A program made the position numbers and the translations under genes. The notes beneath the pieces are model-generated. The model was not told the DNA's origin. It did not search any database and saw nothing but the letters and a program-made list of their open reading frames with translations. A stretch of 64,000 bases of DNA from Phellopilus nigrolimitatus (lineage: Eukaryota; Basidiomycota; Agaricomycetes; Hymenochaetales; Hymenochaetaceae): the NCBI GenBank assembly GCA_021029095.1, contig JAJOHG010000001.1, forward strand, positions 620,001 through 684,000, written 5' to 3'. Positions 11,598-23,240 of this stretch are shown here, in pieces; positions within the stretch are counted from its first letter, which is position 1; every line of letters begins with the position of its first letter.

Positions 11598-13817
11598 TCA
11601 GAGTCGGCAAATACGTTCATCGTACACCTGCTGGAGTTCGTCTTTAGCAAACCATCGGCTGCGGAGCGCCCCCTGGACTGTTTCTCTGAGTGTATAATCA
11701 TGGATGAGTAGCCCCTCAACGAGTATCTTGGCTGTATGAGAAAAAAGGAATAAGCATGAGTTTCATTTCGTGAACAATTAAGCAGAAAATGAGGCTCGCC
11801 GTCTGGCATATCATCCCATAGATGGGAGAAGTTAACAGCGCCTTCGACGATGCGCGCTTTGATGACCCGCTCGTTGACTACTGAACTCTGCGAAAACTGG
11901 GACACGCAGGATTGGGTTTGCCAGTCGCTTGCATAGTCACAACTATATACATCGTCCCGCCGGTAGTCGAAGGGATGCGACCCCCTTTCAGACGCAAATG
12001 TAGACGCTGAAGCTTAACCAAAAAAAAGGAAGAACGTACGATAGTATAGTATAGATAATCACGCCTGCACTCCAGCAATCAGCAGGCATCCCGACATATC
12101 CGAGTTCCTTATTATCGAGAGCCAATATGCCTTCAGGGGGCAAATACCCTACAGTTCCGCATACAGTCATCGTTTCTTGGTATGATTTGGGCCTTGCAAG
12201 ACCAAAGTCTGCAATTTGCACGCGAGGGTAAGGCCCGGGAGATACAAGAAGAATATTCTCAGGCTGAAAACGATTATTAGCGAAAGACTCTGGGTAAGAA
12301 TTATCAGGTTTTGGACCTTCAGGTCTTCATTTATACGACAATTAGCATATAGTAGACCCACAACTGAGTTGTACCTCACCACGATGGGCAATTGAGCGGT
12401 CATGGAGGTACTCTATGCCCTTGAATATCTGATACATGATATACCGCGCCTCCTCCTCGTCAAGCCGGCGATGCGAGATATAAGAAAATAAATCGCCGCC
12501 AGTACAAAGCTCGAGAAAGATGTGCCTGTTTATAGGATCGCTAAAACATCGCGATACGAAACGTGAGTGACTTACAGCCAGCCGTTTCTTTCGTTCATAT
12601 CGACGTCTAGAACGCGACTGATATTTGGCTGAGAATAAAAGGGCCTGTCCTTAGATACCGAGAAGGGAGGGGGGGGGGGGGGGGGGGAGAAAGCAAGACT
12701 CACGTGCTTGAGTCCTCGAAGTATATTAACTTCTTTCATGATTTTCTGGATCTCACCTTTTTCATTCGTTCTCGCAATAATGGTTTTGCAGGCGACTTGT
12801 CGAGATGCCAACGAGTCAAAGGCCAGATGTACCGAAGCAAAACTCCCACTGGATGTAATAAATGACGAGACTTAAAGCAAAGAAGACCAAGACATTATGA
12901 AATTCGCAGACACACCTTCCAAGACAGTGCGACATAACAGTGTAGGCCCCGACCCTTAGATTCTGCAAGAATTTAAATGCCGACCAAAGGTAAGAATACA
13001 TAAATTCTCACCTTATACGTGCCTTGAGGGGGAGTAGGCTCAAATATGTTCATCCGCTCCCGAGGTTCCTTCTTTACGTGAACGCACTTGAACTCTGTGG
13101 CATGGTTAGGTGGATGTATTTCAGCAGAATTAGTTCACGCTACTTTGGGAATTTGGTATCTGGATCTCATCGCCGTCCATTACTATCCCAGCTGTCTTGC
13201 GGAGCCTATGTCCGTTCAGAATAACGCCGTTCGTTGACAGGTCCTGTGCAGAGAAGGGAGTGAGAAGCAGGCCGGTAAGTAGCTGGGGCTCAACATACAT
13301 GGCACGATACTATGGCTCCACCTGTGCTTGAGAGCACACTATGTACACGTTAGCTACCTCAGACGATCCTGTTTCCAAACCAGTCTTACGCATATAGCTT
13401 GCAGTGCACATTCGAAACGACTTTATCCTCAATAAGATAGGTGCTGTTAGGTGCATAATACAAGCTCAGTTAGTGCACATGAAATGGTCATCACTGCTTA
13501 CCAGGCACGGCGGTCTCGTCCGATGGTGACGGGTCTGTCCAAACTGAGCACAATCACTTCGGATCACAGATTCACAGAAAAGTCATAAGTAGCTGATTAT
13601 ATCCTTACATTTTCCACCACGTACCTTCTCTGTGTCCAGACTTGCTGGTTGTGATGAGTCTAGCGCACTCCTCTGACTGAAATACGGAGGCTGCCATCGA
13701 CCGCGCGTCCGGTGTCGTTCTTCCTGTTAGTGTCTTTACCAAATCAGCAGAGTCCTGAGAGTCGTCCAGAAGAATTCGGCGCCGAATTGTACCGCTTGCA
13801 GCCGAGGCGGATGGCAT
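11598..13817 (-). CDS. FHA-domain protein kinase, CAMK group, Rad53/Cds1-like
   Basis: Checkpoint-type Ser/Thr kinase. From the start at 13817 (MPSASAASGTIRRR) an FHA phosphothreonine-binding domain follows, with PVTIGRDRRACTY, VVSNVHCKLY and DLSTNGVILNG. The kinase domain contains the glycine loop LGSGSFASVHLAFD, VACKTI, the catalytic loop HRDLKPENILL, DFGLARP and GTVGYLPPEG, and ends with ALRSRWFAKDEL before the stop at 11598. The FHA-kinase order and the C-lobe sequence fit Rad53/Cds1/Chk2 relatives. There are many introns. The HRDLK motif is split across an 8-nt exon at 12317-12324. One intron holds a 19-nt G tract (+ strand). Function as a DNA-damage checkpoint kinase is inferred; a Dun1-like role is possible. 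Confidence 0.87.
12317..12324 (-). other. 8-nt microexon of the FHA kinase gene
   Basis: The preceding exon ends CATCGTG, this exon reads ACCTGAAG, and the next begins CCTGAG. Together they encode H-R-D-L-K-P-E. Both flanking introns have GT and AG ends and are about 53-55 nt. Without this exon the catalytic Asp and Lys of the kinase loop would be lost. Confidence 0.85.
12669..12687. repeat. 19-nt homopolymer G tract inside a kinase intron
   Basis: Nineteen consecutive G on the + strand (C on the coding strand) lie between the LRGLKH exon and the NISRVLDV exon. The exact length is likely to be uncertain or polymorphic. Confidence 0.9.
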
Positions 13818-14157
13818 TTGGTCCTCTGAGTTTCGCGGAGCGATGGAGACGCGAAGAGACGCGTCAAATCCGCATGATACAACCGCGTTGTGTACGTGTA
13901 TTTACTATTTATGATCAGCGCCGCGCAGCTCGTATGACCAAGGGTCGACCTTGAATTATTTTATGGGATACAAGTTTAATATTACCATCAACGAAAAGTT
14001 GAAATAAGAAAGCCGCAAAAAAAAAAAAAACGACAGCAAGACACAGCAGACGCAAGGAACGAACGCGCCAATGCAAGATACATAGCTCATAGAAAGCAAA
14101 ATACAATGAAAATTCAAATCCTTTGACTTGTCCGTAGGAAAAAAGCAAATATCTATG
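13818..14157. other. Intergenic region upstream of the kinase gene
   Basis: 340 bp between the kinase start and the stop of the next minus-strand gene. It is A-rich on the + strand near 14015-14030 (a run of 14 A). No coding motif was seen. It should contain the kinase promoter and the 3' end of the neighbour. Confidence 0.5.
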
Positions 14158-16221
14158 TTATGCAGCGGTCCTACGCTTGCTGAGTTTCCGTCTACTCTTT
14201 GAACCTTTCAGCTCCGGTCCTGGGTCACCAACAGACCCTTTTTCAACGCTTTCGCTCCGAAAGCCATTTAAGTTAACATTCGGAAGGAAGTGCTCGGGGG
14301 CTAGATGCTGACGGGCGGAAGAACTCGTACTCGCGCGCTTCTTCAGCAAGTTACCCTTCCGAGGTTCATGCATGGGAATGTTGGCGGCGGCGGGCTGGGC
14401 CGCGACGTTACTAGCAGCATTGTGCTTCGAAGCTCCAAGCCCGAAGCCCATGAAAGTTGGCTGCTGCTGAAGAGGTGTGGGCATCACAATCTTTTTCGGC
14501 CGGTGGCGATCAGCCGACGAAGGGTGCGCACGTATGGATGAAGACTGCGAGTAAACGCTCGAAGCAGAGGATTGAATATATGAAGGCTGGCTCCAAGGAC
14601 GCGGAGGTGACACAGGGGACTGTATTCTGACCTGTGCCGGACGCTGAAATGTTACGTGCCTTTCGTGGCGAAGCTCGTCCGCGGATGCGTACCCGGACTC
14701 CGGAGACATATATGCAGCAGGATATTGCCTGAAATCTGATCTTGACGGGTTCGCTGAGGGCCCACCGCTACGAGGGTCGGTGCGATACGCCTGTTGTGAA
14801 ACGCCTCCCGGTGCAACAAATGCCGGAGAAAATGTCGAAGATTCATAAAGTTGTTCTGGAGACCATTCACGGTATCCGTTGCTATCATAGGGGACTCGAG
14901 GATCATTAACCACCTGCCGCATGGATTGTGCACCTGCAACTGGGGCGATGGGCGTTATGGGTGCTAAAGGAGGACAAAGTGCAGGTTGACCCATTTGATT
15001 TCTTGCTGGAGGAAGTCTTGTAAGGAATTCTCCGGGCCTAAGGTCGAGTCTAAACGGTACTGGAGGGGGTGGCGCAGCTAAAGGTGTATTATCAACCATA
15101 AAACGCTGAGTGCAAATTGGCTGAGAACTAATCAACGACAAAGCTTTCCAAAGAAATATTGAAAGTCATACCTCGGTTGGTTGTTCACTCTGAATAGGAA
15201 AGGCACGCGGTGGCGGGGTGGCTATCTGTCGTTGTAGTTCGTAAGGTCCTCGGTGATGTATAGGCAACCCAATAGGTGTCGTTTCATCCAACTCATCAAT
15301 ACGGTCTAATTCTGTTGCCCTTGGGTAACGCCGGGGGCTTGTAGTGTTTCCACGCCGGGGCAGACGGGGTCTTTCGGAGCCTATCGGCAAGAAAGGTTCG
15401 CTGGTCGTGCGCCCCGCAGTAGGAGGAAGGGTCGCATTACGGAGTAGACCGCCGTCGAAACCTGGTCGACCCCGGTTTTCCGATTCCGGAGGGACTTGAG
15501 GCGCTATGGGCTGTCCCATATGAGGTCGCAGCGCCATAGGAATGTTACGTTCATACCGTTGGTCATCCGCATCCCTATCTTCCCGCAAATAAGCTAATAG
15601 TTCTTCCTCCTGGCCTGCCTGGTCCTCCCACAGACCTTCTTGCCTGGGAATCTGGCTGGACAAACTCGAGCTAGTTGGTGAATCCACCTGTACCGCCTCC
15701 CGCATATGACTTGATCCTCCCGCACTATCCGCGGGGCCACCCAAAGACGATGCCGACAGAAAGCTTTGGTCCTTCACATGCCTACGACTAGAATAGTCAT
15801 CAGAAGAGACTAAACTTGAAGAGTCCTCATACGATTCATACGGTGGTGGATCATCCTCGAAAACGAATGTCGACGACAGATTTGTGTTAACTGGGCTATC
15901 ATTAAGCGGCACTATTTGGTGGTCCGGATGGTGGTGCGGGTTGCCTGAGAACGCAGGGTCGTCGACACTAATTGTCGATGACCCCGTTCCTAATCCATTG
16001 CCGTACTGCATCGGCGGCCGTTGTGCGCTCGCATTCGGCCAATCACGTCCATTGTCACTCCCAGCAGATGGTGAACGTCTTGGAGGAGTTCCAAATCCAT
16101 TGCGGTTTGCTTCCGCTGCAGCATCGCTCCTGACAAAGGGTTGAAGCTGCGAAACGTGTATTATATCGTGTTCTGGGGACCAATGGTCAGCGATCGAGAG
16201 GTCGCTGAGGAGCTGGTGCAT
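14158..16221 (-). CDS. Unknown Ser/Pro-rich, probably disordered protein
   Basis: I do not recognise this gene. Two long exons are joined by a GT-AG intron (GTATGA...TTCTCAG, near 15129-15175) and give about 660 residues rich in Ser, Pro, Arg and Gln. Visible features are a DDPPPYESYED segment (a PPxY-like motif that could bind WW domains), several RRxS sites, and a basic C-terminus (SKSRRKLSKRRTAA) that could act as a nuclear signal. No transmembrane segment or catalytic motif was seen. The start at 16221 (MHQLLSDLSIADHW) is uncertain. An alternative first exon from 16364 (MSVDVSTACSRLLL) can be spliced in phase onto LLSDLSIADHW. Confidence 0.6.
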
Positions 16222-16663
16222 GAATGGGGTGTATCGAGGATAAAGGAGGCGTTAGCCGTCGTCTTGTCGGAGACCGCCACGTCGTTTAAAGACAGGAGTG
16301 TAAGGACTAGGAAGGTGTATACTAGAAGGAGCCTCGAGCAGGCGGTGCTGACGTCGACGGACACCGTGAGTTACCCCCTCCCCCATAAGTAGATTTGCTC
16401 CGACATATTATTGTCCTACCGAATTCATGATTCCATGTGTGTACCGGATGAAAAAGCAAATATAATTGTGAGAAGGGAAGGGTAACAATGCATAAAGACC
16501 ATAGCCGCATGAGGTAGTTACACATCAAAATGGGTACACAAAAAAAGACAATAATAAATGCAATAATACAAACTAGTTGCTACGGACGACAAAGAAGATC
16601 ATAGGTATCATAACGCATATGGTGCATATTGCATATCGTGTTGAGATGGCGGTGGACGAGGAT
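16222..16663. other. Intergenic region, possible 5' exon of the upstream-reading gene
   Basis: The part nearest 16221 may be 5' leader or a short first exon of the Ser/Pro-rich gene. The rest is AT-rich, with no convincing coding sequence, and holds the 3' flank of the F-box gene. Confidence 0.4.
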
Positions 16664-18982
16664 TCAAGGGCAGGAAGGGTTGAATTTTGGGCCGAACAGC
16701 AGCGGCGAGCGCGTCGAGCTGACTACGCCGTTCGGATACGGCGTCGATTTCTCCTGACCGATCATGAACAATGACCAGAAATTGAACAGCCTAAGTAGTA
16801 TCGGGGGCGACAAAGCGCGCAGGATCTGCGCGATGCAGACTGCCGTACGACTAAGGTATCCGGAGGCTGTTGGATTAGGTTCCTCCGAGATCTCGAGCTT
16901 TTCATCGAACGTCTCCTTGATGGGAGACGTCGAGGCACTAACTGTGCTTCTCGCGGGTATCACGAGAGTTTCGACAAGCTTCGAAACCAGGATAGGCCGC
17001 ACGTCAACGGCTTGCTCCCGCACAGGAGGCGCCACAGAGATGCTTTCGTCGCGCACGTAAGGTCTAGCATCTACGATTTGGTCGTGCATATCTGACGGCA
17101 TGGGCTTCGTCGAGATATTTTTGTGGCGCACGTTAGCTTTCGTCTGCGAGTTGAAATCCGCCGTTGGCGGCTTGACTTGCACAGCCCGACTCACAGTCTT
17201 TTTAAGTTGAGGCGTGCCCGGAAGCCGGATATACGATGGCGGAGAAGGCGGTACGATTGGCGCAGGAACACGCTCTACAACGGCTGGCGACTGACTGCGC
17301 TCGTGCAGGCGGAGCTGCTGGAGCTGCGGTAGGATTTCGGACACGCGTTGCCATCCAACGCTATGAGCCTCGATATATCCAGGCCTATTCTTTTCGTGGA
17401 AGAATTTGATGCCTTCGAGATACGGCGCGAAATGACTAAGCAGGATTGCAACGCCCAATGGATCATCTACCCAAGAATGGCCGACATGTAAACGTACGAG
17501 CGACTGCGACGACGTCTCTATCTCGAATAGAGAGGTGTTTTCGGTGCGACAAGCGTGAATAGGGATATGCAGGGTGTGCATGCGCTTGCAATTAGCCGTC
17601 AGCAACGCCAAGCCCGCGAGCGTTGCCTTGGGCGGTCCATGAGAAATCGGCCAGCGCGATAGAGGGCAGAGCTTGACGACTTCCAAATTCGGACATGACA
17701 GGGCGAGATTCTGCAGATCTTGGTCGAGGAAAACGCGCGACTCGGGAAGGTCCACCTCGAAGCGTGTGAGATTAGGCAGTAACTCTAGACCGTCTAAACG
17801 GAGACGGCGAGAAACGTTATCCCCACGTGCTGTCGAGCGGATGAGGTCTACGAAGCGTGAGTTGCCCGAAGGTGAGATCACGAATGAGCGAAGACTGTTC
17901 CTATACTGCCTGCTCAGGATTGTCCATAACGATCGCCACTCCTTCGCTTCCTCAGGCTCATCGAGGGCCAGCTCGATAGCCTCTAGTGGGGCAGAAACGC
18001 GCGCGAGAAAGTTGGCGGCAGATCCCACCTCACCAGTAATGCTCAAATGGCGGAGTTGCTTGAACCCCGACTCCATCGCAAAATTGACGAGTACGGTCGA
18101 CTCCGCCCCAGAAAGTGGAGTCATCACAAAATCAGGAGACATGAATCCTGGAGACGACCTTCCAGACGTTGGCACTCCATTAAAGAAGCTGGCAATGACA
18201 CCGTCCGAGCGGTCTCCGACGTCGATTTGCAGACTCCTAAGTGAGGAGAGAGACGACACCCAGCGTCCTATCGAAGGCGACAACGCACCCGGCGCAACGA
18301 GGGCCACCTTCTCAAGCGTAGTCTGCTGCTGCATGAGGCGGGGAAGGTAGTGTGGGAGCCTCGTGGGTGAAGTAATAGACAGTGTCGTGAGACGCGTGCA
18401 CGATGACACTTCCGTCAGGAACTCAGCTAGCTCGTCTTGCGGGATGCCGCTCCCAATCTCAACCGACAGGCAGCGAAGTTGCGGTGTCAAGAAGAGCAGG
18501 CTCCTTTCGAGTCCTTCGGCAGACTCGACCTTCCAATGGAGAGCTTTCAAATTCGGAAGGATGTAGTCTCGCGTTTTGCACTCCTCGATCACCGAGAATA
18601 TGCTGGGATGGACATTCCCGACGCTCTCATTGTAGGCAATCTTTTGCACTCGTTCTCCATGTACTAGTACTCGCTTCCAGTCTCCTACTTGAGGTGCTTT
18701 GTCCTGTAATCAATTAAAATAAGTTAGTCGTAAACAGTCTGTGAATAAAGTACTTGCAAAACCCATTCCCGGACGCCGAGCCCTTTTGAAAAGATGGCCA
18801 GGCATGAGCGACAGAAGCGGCAAAATGGAGTCGAGCTCCCTCCATAATGAATTAAGAGCTATCGCAGAAAGAGCCTTGCATGTCCTTGAAATCCTTGACA
18901 CGGTGCGACGACCACCGGGTGTCTCCAGTATGAAGTCGAGGAGGAACCTTGCCACCTCCGGGTCCTTAAGAAGGTACAACAT
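16664..18982 (-). CDS. F-box and leucine-rich-repeat-like protein
   Basis: Candidate substrate receptor of an SCF ubiquitin ligase, of the type greatly expanded in Agaricomycetes. The N-terminus (start 18982, MLYLLKDPEVARFLLDF) has the helical F-box pattern RISRTCKALSAIALNSLWREL. An intron of about 60 nt falls near 18711-18768. The second exon then runs unbroken for more than 660 codons. It contains degenerate leucine-rich repeats, including LPNLKALHWKVE, LTPQLRCLSVEIG, LSSLRSLQIDVG and CPNLEVVKLCPL. The C-terminal 200 residues are low-complexity and then hydrophobic (ILRALSPPILLRLFNFWSL), possibly a membrane anchor. The first intron's 3' site is ambiguous by a few bases. The ubiquitin-ligase role is inferred from the family. 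Confidence 0.78.
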
Positions 18983-19466
18983 CGTAGAGCAAATAGTAAC
19001 GAGAATAGGGGTGGTAGTCGTTGAGGCTTGAGAAGAACGTATAGTGTCTGAGTCGACAGAGCTGGTAGAGGAGGCAGAAGCGAGAATAAGACCACGCTAT
19101 TTAGAACCGAAGTATATATAATGTGCGGCTTCAGAGCACAACGTATACTGAGCATGCAGTGTGCGTGTAGTCCGTGATCAAGTCGCGCTGAGTGTGCATG
19201 GTCTTCATCACATCTCGACGACAGTGAGACGCCTTCATCGCATGGCATATCCTACAAAGCGGCCAGATGAGTTCGAAAAGACCTTGGATATGAAATGTTC
19301 CAACAGGGAATGAATTAATGGAACTAGTCACAACATGCCAAGGACACGTGCATAAATAAACATCTTCCCGACGCAAATCATTCGCGTGATCAAACACCAT
19401 TAGATACACATAAAAGCAAAGGATTGCCGCGGTGAAATGCACGAAAGGCACGATCTCTTACCTGCA
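18983..19466. other. Intergenic region upstream of the F-box gene
   Basis: About 480 bp. Near 19111-19120 the minus strand has an AT-only TATA-like stretch, about 130 bp upstream of the F-box start, which is a plausible core promoter. A CACGTG hexamer occurs near 19345. No gene was seen. Confidence 0.45.
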
Positions 19467-21224
19467 TCACAGTTCGCCTACCTCCCATGGGATCCCTTCT
19501 CCTGCCCAGTCGTCTTCGCCGTCAGTGATGGCGGCGGCTGTTTCATCGACTTCGCCAATACCCCACACTTCGCCTCGCTGGTCCTGAGAACTTGGACCTC
19601 CATGCAGCAAGGACTCCACGAGGGAGCGCTCTTCACGATCACGCGAATGAGTCGATGAGATGTATAACACTTTGCGCAAGTCCTCCGGGAGGTTGACCTC
19701 AGGTTCGCTTCCCTCGGATTCATCCTCTCCCAGTCCGGATATATCACGCCGACCGCTGACGCCCAGAAGCCCAAATACTTCTCGCTTCACTTCATCATCC
19801 TCGTCACCGACGATTGCATGGGATTCGAAACGGCGTCGTGATCGTAAGTCAAATTCGACAATTCGTACACCATTCTCCTCGTCTTCTGTTATGTCGTCTA
19901 AGCCTTCAGTGTCTACGAGCATTTTCGCCTTCTTCCGGTTCCGAGGAGCTCCCCTTCCAGATTGACGTGTATTTCCTCCTCGAGATCCAGGATGCACAGG
20001 GCCTGAGGGAGGAGGGGAAGGAGGGAGAAGTTCTCCGGCGATGGCCGTACTGATCGATTCATTTTTTGGTAGCTCAGGATCTTCTTCGTCAGAACTCGAA
20101 CGCTTTCGACTTGAATGAGTAGGATCTGTTTCCTGTGCATCCTCTAATGTATCCAAGAGATTACTTTGCCCAAGCGGTCTGAGAAAAAGCTGTGCTTGTT
20201 TCCCTGGCGCGACAGGCTTTAACACACCTTTTCTCGAGCTCTCGCCTTTTTTTGAACCAGATAGAAATTTGTTTTGGCCCACGGACTGTGTCCTTTTCAC
20301 AGGATCTCCCTTTTCAATTGACTGAGCTTGGGGTAGAATGCCGTTTGCACGCTTTTCGAAGGGAGCAAAAAAGGACTGCGAGCGTGATAGATGGCCATTC
20401 TTGCATGATAAATTAAGCTTGGGCAGACGCTCATCCTCGAATAAGAGCTTGAAGTCTTTCCCATTTGAAACTGATTTGACAGGAGATTCGATCACATATG
20501 ACGGATCCGCTTCGTCCTCTTCCGGAATATCCGAGTCGTGAGTGGAAAGCGCGGGGTTATATGAAGCACCTGCCGGTGCCCGCACAGGCGCGGTACGACG
20601 CTTCTTGTCGAGCCGGTTCGGAGAAGGAGACACCGCATCGCCTCGCAGACGCTTTCGCGCCTTTTTCACCACGCTGTTCCCATCAGGAGTGACGTCCGGC
20701 TCCGCCGCATTTTCAGATGGCTGTATGAGAGGAAATGGCTCTGGAGAGGGAGTAGAGTACACTCTCTTCTTAGTTGGCGGGGTTGCAGGTGGTCCAATAA
20801 ATCGCGGCTGATCGAAAGAAGTGGCCACGGGTGCCGCAATTTTCTTTCGTGGCGACTTGGTTGGAGAAAATGGATTGACGGTTGACGGGTCGACAAACGT
20901 TTGTATCGCGCGTGTCTTCGGAACGAGGGAGGATGGTCCGGGAAGAGCAGGCGAACGTCGTGGGGGTGTGGATGGTGCGGAAGCGCGGGTAGCACTGGAT
21001 GCATTAAATGATGAAGACATCTTGGAGAGCTTCTTGTGAAGCTTGTACTTCGCGGCTGGCAGCTCGGACGGAAAAGTGAGCGGACACGAGCGCCAGGATG
21101 CTGAAGTGAACATACCTATATCCGGATGAGCTTTAATGTCCTCTATGGAGGGGTCTCTGCCCTTGCCTGCTTTGAATGCACGCTCCCATGTTTTGATCTC
21201 GGCCCGAACAGAAGCTACGTCCAT
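19467..21224 (-). CDS. SLD2: DNA replication regulator Sld2
   Basis: Sld2 (Drc1; related to the RecQ4 N-terminus) is a CDK substrate that, when phosphorylated, binds Dpb11 and helps load the CMG helicase at origins. The start at 21224 gives MDVASVRAEIKTWERAFKAG, followed by GRDPSIEDIKAHPDI and AAKYKLHKKLSK, the signature N-terminal helix of the family. A 60-nt GT-AG intron at 21056-21115 splits this conserved block and is in frame. The remaining 500 residues are disordered, with many SP/TP sites (SPTKSPRKK, STPSPEPFP), consistent with CDK regulation. The C-terminus is acidic. It is divergent from RPN5 with only about 190 bp between starts. Confidence 0.88.
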   Translation of the reverse strand: MDVASVRAEIKTWERAFKAGKGRDPSIEDIKAHPDIGMFTSASWRSCPLTFPSELPAAKYKLHKKLSKMSSSFNASSATRASAPSTPPRRSPALPGPSSLVPKTRAIQTFVDPSTVNPFSPTKSPRKKIAAPVATSFDQPRFIGPPATPPTKKRVYSTPSPEPFPLIQPSENAAEPDVTPDGNSVVKKARKRLRGDAVSPSPNRLDKKRRTAPVRAPAGASYNPALSTHDSDIPEEDEADPSYVIESPVKSVSNGKDFKLLFEDERLPKLNLSCKNGHLSRSQSFFAPFEKRANGILPQAQSIEKGDPVKRTQSVGQNKFLSGSKKGESSRKGVLKPVAPGKQAQLFLRPLGQSNLLDTLEDAQETDPTHSSRKRSSSDEEDPELPKNESISTAIAGELLPPSPPPSGPVHPGSRGGNTRQSGRGAPRNRKKAKMLVDTEGLDDITEDEENGVRIVEFDLRSRRRFESHAIVGDEDDEVKREVFGLLGVSGRRDISGLGEDESEGSEPEVNLPEDLRKVLYISSTHSRDREERSLVESLLHGGPSSQDQRGEVWGIGEVDETAAAITDGEDDWAGEGIPWEVGEL

Positions 21225-21413
21225 CGTGAAACGCGGTCGAGATCGCAAATGTGGTTGCCAGACTCAAGAATCAAACGACCGACGCGTCGAGGATAGAGGT
21301 AACAGCCACTGTGTCACATCACACCTTCCATAAGGAGACGACGCGACGCGTCATGCCAAGGGACATTCACCGTGCCAGCTACCGCTCTCCTCTAAACCAC
21401 ATTCCTCGACGCA
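21225..21413. promoter_or_regulatory. Short bidirectional promoter region between SLD2 and RPN5
   Basis: Only 189 bp separate the two start codons, so both promoters and 5' leaders must lie here or overlap the coding regions. No clear TATA box was seen. Several CG-rich ACGCG-like hexamers occur at 21280-21350, including GACGCG. These resemble MCB-type motifs of cell-cycle promoters, but that is only a visual match. Confidence 0.45.
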
Positions 21414-23213
21414 ATGTCTGAACAGAAGAAGCAAGAGAGAGATTTTACCCCGGAAGTTGATGTCCTTATTCCGGAAGCCACAGCTCTTGCGAAAGTATGT
21501 CATTTTTCATTTGCGTATAGTGCGCTTTACTGACTCTTTGCATAGGAAGGGAAATTGTTAGAGGTCATCGACAAGCTGCTCGCTCTCGAAAAGCAAACGC
21601 GCAATGTCAGTGCTGTATACTACATATGGTGTGGCTATGTTTTAACTCTCACTAGGCCTCGGACCAAAAATCCACGATAAGATTGGCAACAACCATCTCC
21701 GACCTTGCGTACGAAGCTCGGGACTATACCCAACTCAATGCGAACATAAGTTTACTGAGCAAGAAGCATGGGCAGCTCAAAGTTGTCGTTCAGACTTTGG
21801 TGGAGAAGACAATGGGCTGGTTAGAGGAAGTCAAGAGTCGGGATGGCTTGGACAGATGGCTGGAACTCATCGAGACTTTACGACAAGTAACGGAGGGAAA
21901 GGTATAACATTTTACTAGCTTTTCAGAGCTTGTACTGATTTCCAATTCAGATTTTTTTAGAAACACCTCGAGCTCGTGTGACGCTTGCTCTTGCGCACTA
22001 CCACGAATCCCTGGCGAACCAGCCCACACCGAATACTCCCCCTCCCCAGAAATCTCTCGAGACTGCCTCTGAGCTCCTCAACGACCTTCAAGTTGAGACT
22101 TATTCGTCTATGGAGCGGAAAGAGAAAACAGAGTTCCTGTTGGAACAAATGCGCCTGCTTGTCTTGGTGGCGAGAGGAAAGGACGCTGAGGATCGAAAAG
22201 AAGGGAAGGACGATTTGAGTCGAGGAGAGGCAGATTGGATTAAAGTGAGGGTTGGAGGCAGGAAAGTAAATGAGGGTTTTCTGAAAGAGAAGGGTAACGA
22301 GGTATGCTTTCTTGTCCAGGATAGCACCTCAATGCGCTTAAACAAACCTTTGGGAACAGGAACTCAAATTGAAGTATTACGACCTCATGATCCAGTATGC
22401 TCTTCACGGTAGCGAATATCTCGATGTGGCGAAACATTATCACAAAATCTGGGAAACGCCGACAATCAAAGAGGACGTTACGGGCAAGGGCCGCGAAGTA
22501 TGATTGCTGTTTTTTTTTTCGCTTAGTGATTGGTCTCACAGAATTTACCCAAGGCTCTCGAGAATGTTGTATATTTCATTGTCCTTGCTCCCCATAACAA
22601 CGAGCAATCGGACATGCTTCATCGCATCTTCCAGTACCCTGAACTGACCAAATTGGAGCTACATCGGTACGAGTCAGTCTATATCACTTTGAGTCGTTAT
22701 GTTGATGATGAGGACTTTAGCAACTTCATGAAATGCTTTACTACGCAAGAGCTAATGCGTTGGCCAGGAATCGAAGGCATCTACGGGGCAACTCTTCGCA
22801 ACACGAAGGTGTTTGGAGCGGGTGAGGAGAAGCGCTGGGAAGACCTTCATACGCGCTTCATTGAACATGTAAGTCTTTGCATGATTTGCTCGCGGACTTC
22901 CACTCACTCATTTGCATAGAATGTCCGAGTTATCGCTCGGTATTATACACGCATCTCTATGAAGAGATTGACATCACTATTAGACCTGTCCGCTCAGCAG
23001 ACTGAGGAGACTCTTTGTCGCCTCGTGGTATCTAAAACGATATGGGCACGGATCGACAGGCCTACGGGGATCGTGAACTTCCGGGACAAGAAGACGGCGG
23101 AGGACGTGATGAATAACTGGAGTTCGGACATGCAGCGCCTGCTCGGTCTTGTAGAAAAGACTTGGATGGGAATGAACGCAGCACTGGCGGCTCAGTCTCG
23201 TGTGAAGGCATAG
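21414..23213 (+). CDS. RPN5: 26S proteasome regulatory subunit RPN5 (PSMD12)
   Basis: Non-ATPase lid subunit of the 26S proteasome. The start at 21414 gives MSEQKKQERDFTPEVDVLIP. The body is helical PCI-type, with LLALEKQTRNASDQKST, LLSKKHGQLK, YYDLMIQYALHGSEYLDVAKHY, and the C-terminal winged-helix/PCI part RVIARYYTRISMKRLTSLLD followed by a long closing helix. The first exon is 21414-21494, and about seven short GT-AG introns follow. The total length is close to the usual 445-480 residues. The stop is at 23211-23213. The end of the gene lies only 27 bp from an inverted-repeat element. Confidence 0.95.
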
Positions 23214-23240
23214 ATTTGTTCATATATAGCACCTGACCAT

